Source: Podila epigama (Eukaryota; Mortierellomycota; Mortierellomycetes; Mortierellales; Mortierellaceae). From it: a stretch of DNA of 45,504 nt. Where the stretch lies: NCBI GenBank assembly GCA_015679605.1, contig JAAAVE010000024.1:1-45504 (forward strand), given 5' to 3'. The notes below the pieces were generated by a model. It made no database searches. It was not told the DNA's origin and saw only the letters and a list, made by a program, of their open reading frames with translations. The translations under genes and the position numbers were made by a program. Numbering within the stretch: position 1 is the first letter of the stretch; the number at the start of each line of letters is the position of its first letter. This document shows, in pieces, positions 44,479 through 45,504 of the stretch.

Positions 44479-45504
44479 ATGGGAGAGGTAACAATAGCTG
44501 TAACTGATTCGACAAATTTGCACTCGTTGAACCTCTTTTCAATGTATTCACTCACAAGGCTAAAAACAATGCATATTTGTCTGTGACCTATAAAAAAAAA
44601 AAAAAAAAAAAAAATGTCCCATAGTTTGAAGAACTGCGGAAAGTAGGAACGAAGCTCAGCCGTGCCTCTGAGGTTGAGCTCGAAAAGAAAAGGGTACAAC
44701 TTGAGCAAGAAGCCATCCAACGTAAAAAGGAAGAAGAACAGGCACGGAAACGCAAGGAGGCAGAGACACAGCGATTACTTCGAAAGGAACTGGAGCGCAA
44801 ACGAATGGAGGAAGAAAGTAGAAGACGAGAACTCGCAGCTCAACAGCGGGCCAAGGAGCGGGCACGCGAACGGGAACGGGAACAACAGGAGCGTGAAAAA
44901 TCGATACAAGATCGAGCGCGCAAACAAAAACCCAATGCCCCCACATATTCGTCATCACGGTCCTCAAAGCCAACGTACTCCGGATCGACTACTAGTTCTA
45001 GATCCACCTCATCTTACAGTGAAAGCAAGGCAAGTTGCGGTTCTTGTTCAATGTTCCTTCTTAGATTCGCGTGTACTCGTTTGCTTATGTGACTATTCTG
45101 AGCTGTGGAGTTGTGGCAACATTTGACAACTATTTCTTTTTTCGTACTGGATCCGTATCTTGTTATTATGATTAACCATGTATAACCTCTCCTATTCCAT
45201 TGATCCATTGACAACAAAACAATATAATTAGCCTGTACAGCGGAAACAAGACCTTTCTTTTGACTTTCTCCAAAAGGTAGCCCAGGCAAGCGAATTAAAG
45301 ACGCACAATGGATTAGACAGGAATGGTGACAGAAATGGATCCAAATCATATAGTGAGTCGTCATCACCTTCTGCAAGTCGACTTGCAGCTGTGGAGAGAC
45401 TCAAGGTAAACAGAGGCATCAGCCCCGAACGCCCCATCTCCAGTGCTCAGGCAAGCACCGGATCCAAAATCATGAAACGACGTAAGCAATCAAAGAAGGA
45501 AAAG
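44479..45504 (+). CDS. SPT2-like chromatin protein, 5' part (runs off window)
   Basis: Predicted exons: 44479-44487 (only ATG GGA GAG), 44625-45029, and 45232 to the window edge; 229 codons so far. The N-terminus MGEFEELRKVGTKLSRASEV resembles the M-x-F-x-x-L N-terminal motif of SPT2 proteins. It is followed by a long charged coiled coil rich in Arg, Lys and Glu (ELEKKRVQLEQEAIQRKKEE and on), a Ser/Lys-rich linker, a second short F-x-x-L motif (LSFDFLQKVAQ), and basic low-complexity sequence. SPT2 is a histone H3-H4 chaperone acting in transcription elongation. The second intron (45030-45231) fits only with a GC donor (AAG|GCAAGT). A GTAAGC at 45490-45495 might be a further donor. The conserved C-terminal SPT2 domain would lie outside, so the family call is tentative. 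Confidence 0.6.
44592..44614 (+). repeat. A23 homopolymer in SPT2-like intron 1
   Basis: 23 consecutive A residues lie just upstream of the acceptor AG at 44623-44624, replacing the usual pyrimidine tract. Confidence 0.9.

Noticed and set aside
1-45504. CRISPR arrays, insertion sequences, retroelements or integrated viral genes
   Set aside because: I found no regularly spaced repeats with unique spacers, no transposase or reverse-transcriptase motifs, and no terminal repeats; the direct repeats present are simple sequence.

Overview
The window is a piece of a nuclear genome from a filamentous fungus. Genes are split by many short introns (mostly 60-250 nt) with GT-AG ends and pyrimidine-rich acceptors, intergenic DNA is full of poly-A/T tracts and microsatellites, and the proteins are clearly fungal. 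A type II myosin, a YIA6-type mitochondrial carrier, EIF1AD, a fungal secreted M64 peptidase, and low-complexity His/Gln/Ser tracts together suggest an early-diverging lineage such as Mortierellomycota or Mucoromycota. That placement is inference from gene content and style, not a phylogeny. A run of ten N at 11996-12005 shows it is a scaffold from a draft assembly.

Layout. 1-4.7 kb: gamma-tubulin (-, C-terminus off the left edge), EIF1AD (+), CDK1/Cdc28 kinase (-). 5.4-12.9 kb: a secreted M64-family metallopeptidase (+) and an F-BAR/RhoGAP protein (+). 13.2-20.6 kb: mitochondrial ribosomal protein bL36m (-), Mediator subunit 22 (+), an unrecognised Ser/Thr-rich protein (-), a mitochondrial NAD+-type carrier (+), and GINS subunit Psf1 (+). 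20.9-28.5 kb: a Myb/SANT-like protein (-), a GPI-type eight-cysteine secreted protein (-), two tandem small cysteine-rich secreted peptides (+), and a large Pro/Ser-rich two-membrane-span protein (-). 28.5-30.9 kb is a 2.4-kb stretch without a convincing gene. 30.9-39.6 kb: a complete conventional myosin II heavy chain (-, 12 exons, about 2,296 aa). 40.9-43.4 kb: chaperonin subunit CCT3 (-). 44.5 kb to the end: the 5' part of an SPT2-like chromatin protein (+). I saw no tRNA, rRNA, CRISPR or transposon.

Most of the window is core housekeeping: cell cycle (CDK1, Psf1), cytoskeleton (gamma-tubulin, myosin II, RhoGAP, and CCT3, which folds actin and tubulin), and gene expression (MED22, EIF1AD, SPT2-like). 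I see no sign that this is a functional cluster; each gene has its own promoter. The accessory part is 22.6-25.9 kb, a small secretome island. It holds a CFEM-like eight-cysteine GPI protein and a tandem pair of 71/72-aa prepropeptides. Each mature peptide is two consecutive C-x3-C-x9-C-x3-C units (an alpha-hairpinin-like spacing), and the two genes share promoter elements at matching distances. This peptide family is the best candidate for something undescribed. Other notable points are two introns that only work with GC donors, a 10-nt microexon, and a (TGACN)n array between myosin II and CCT3.
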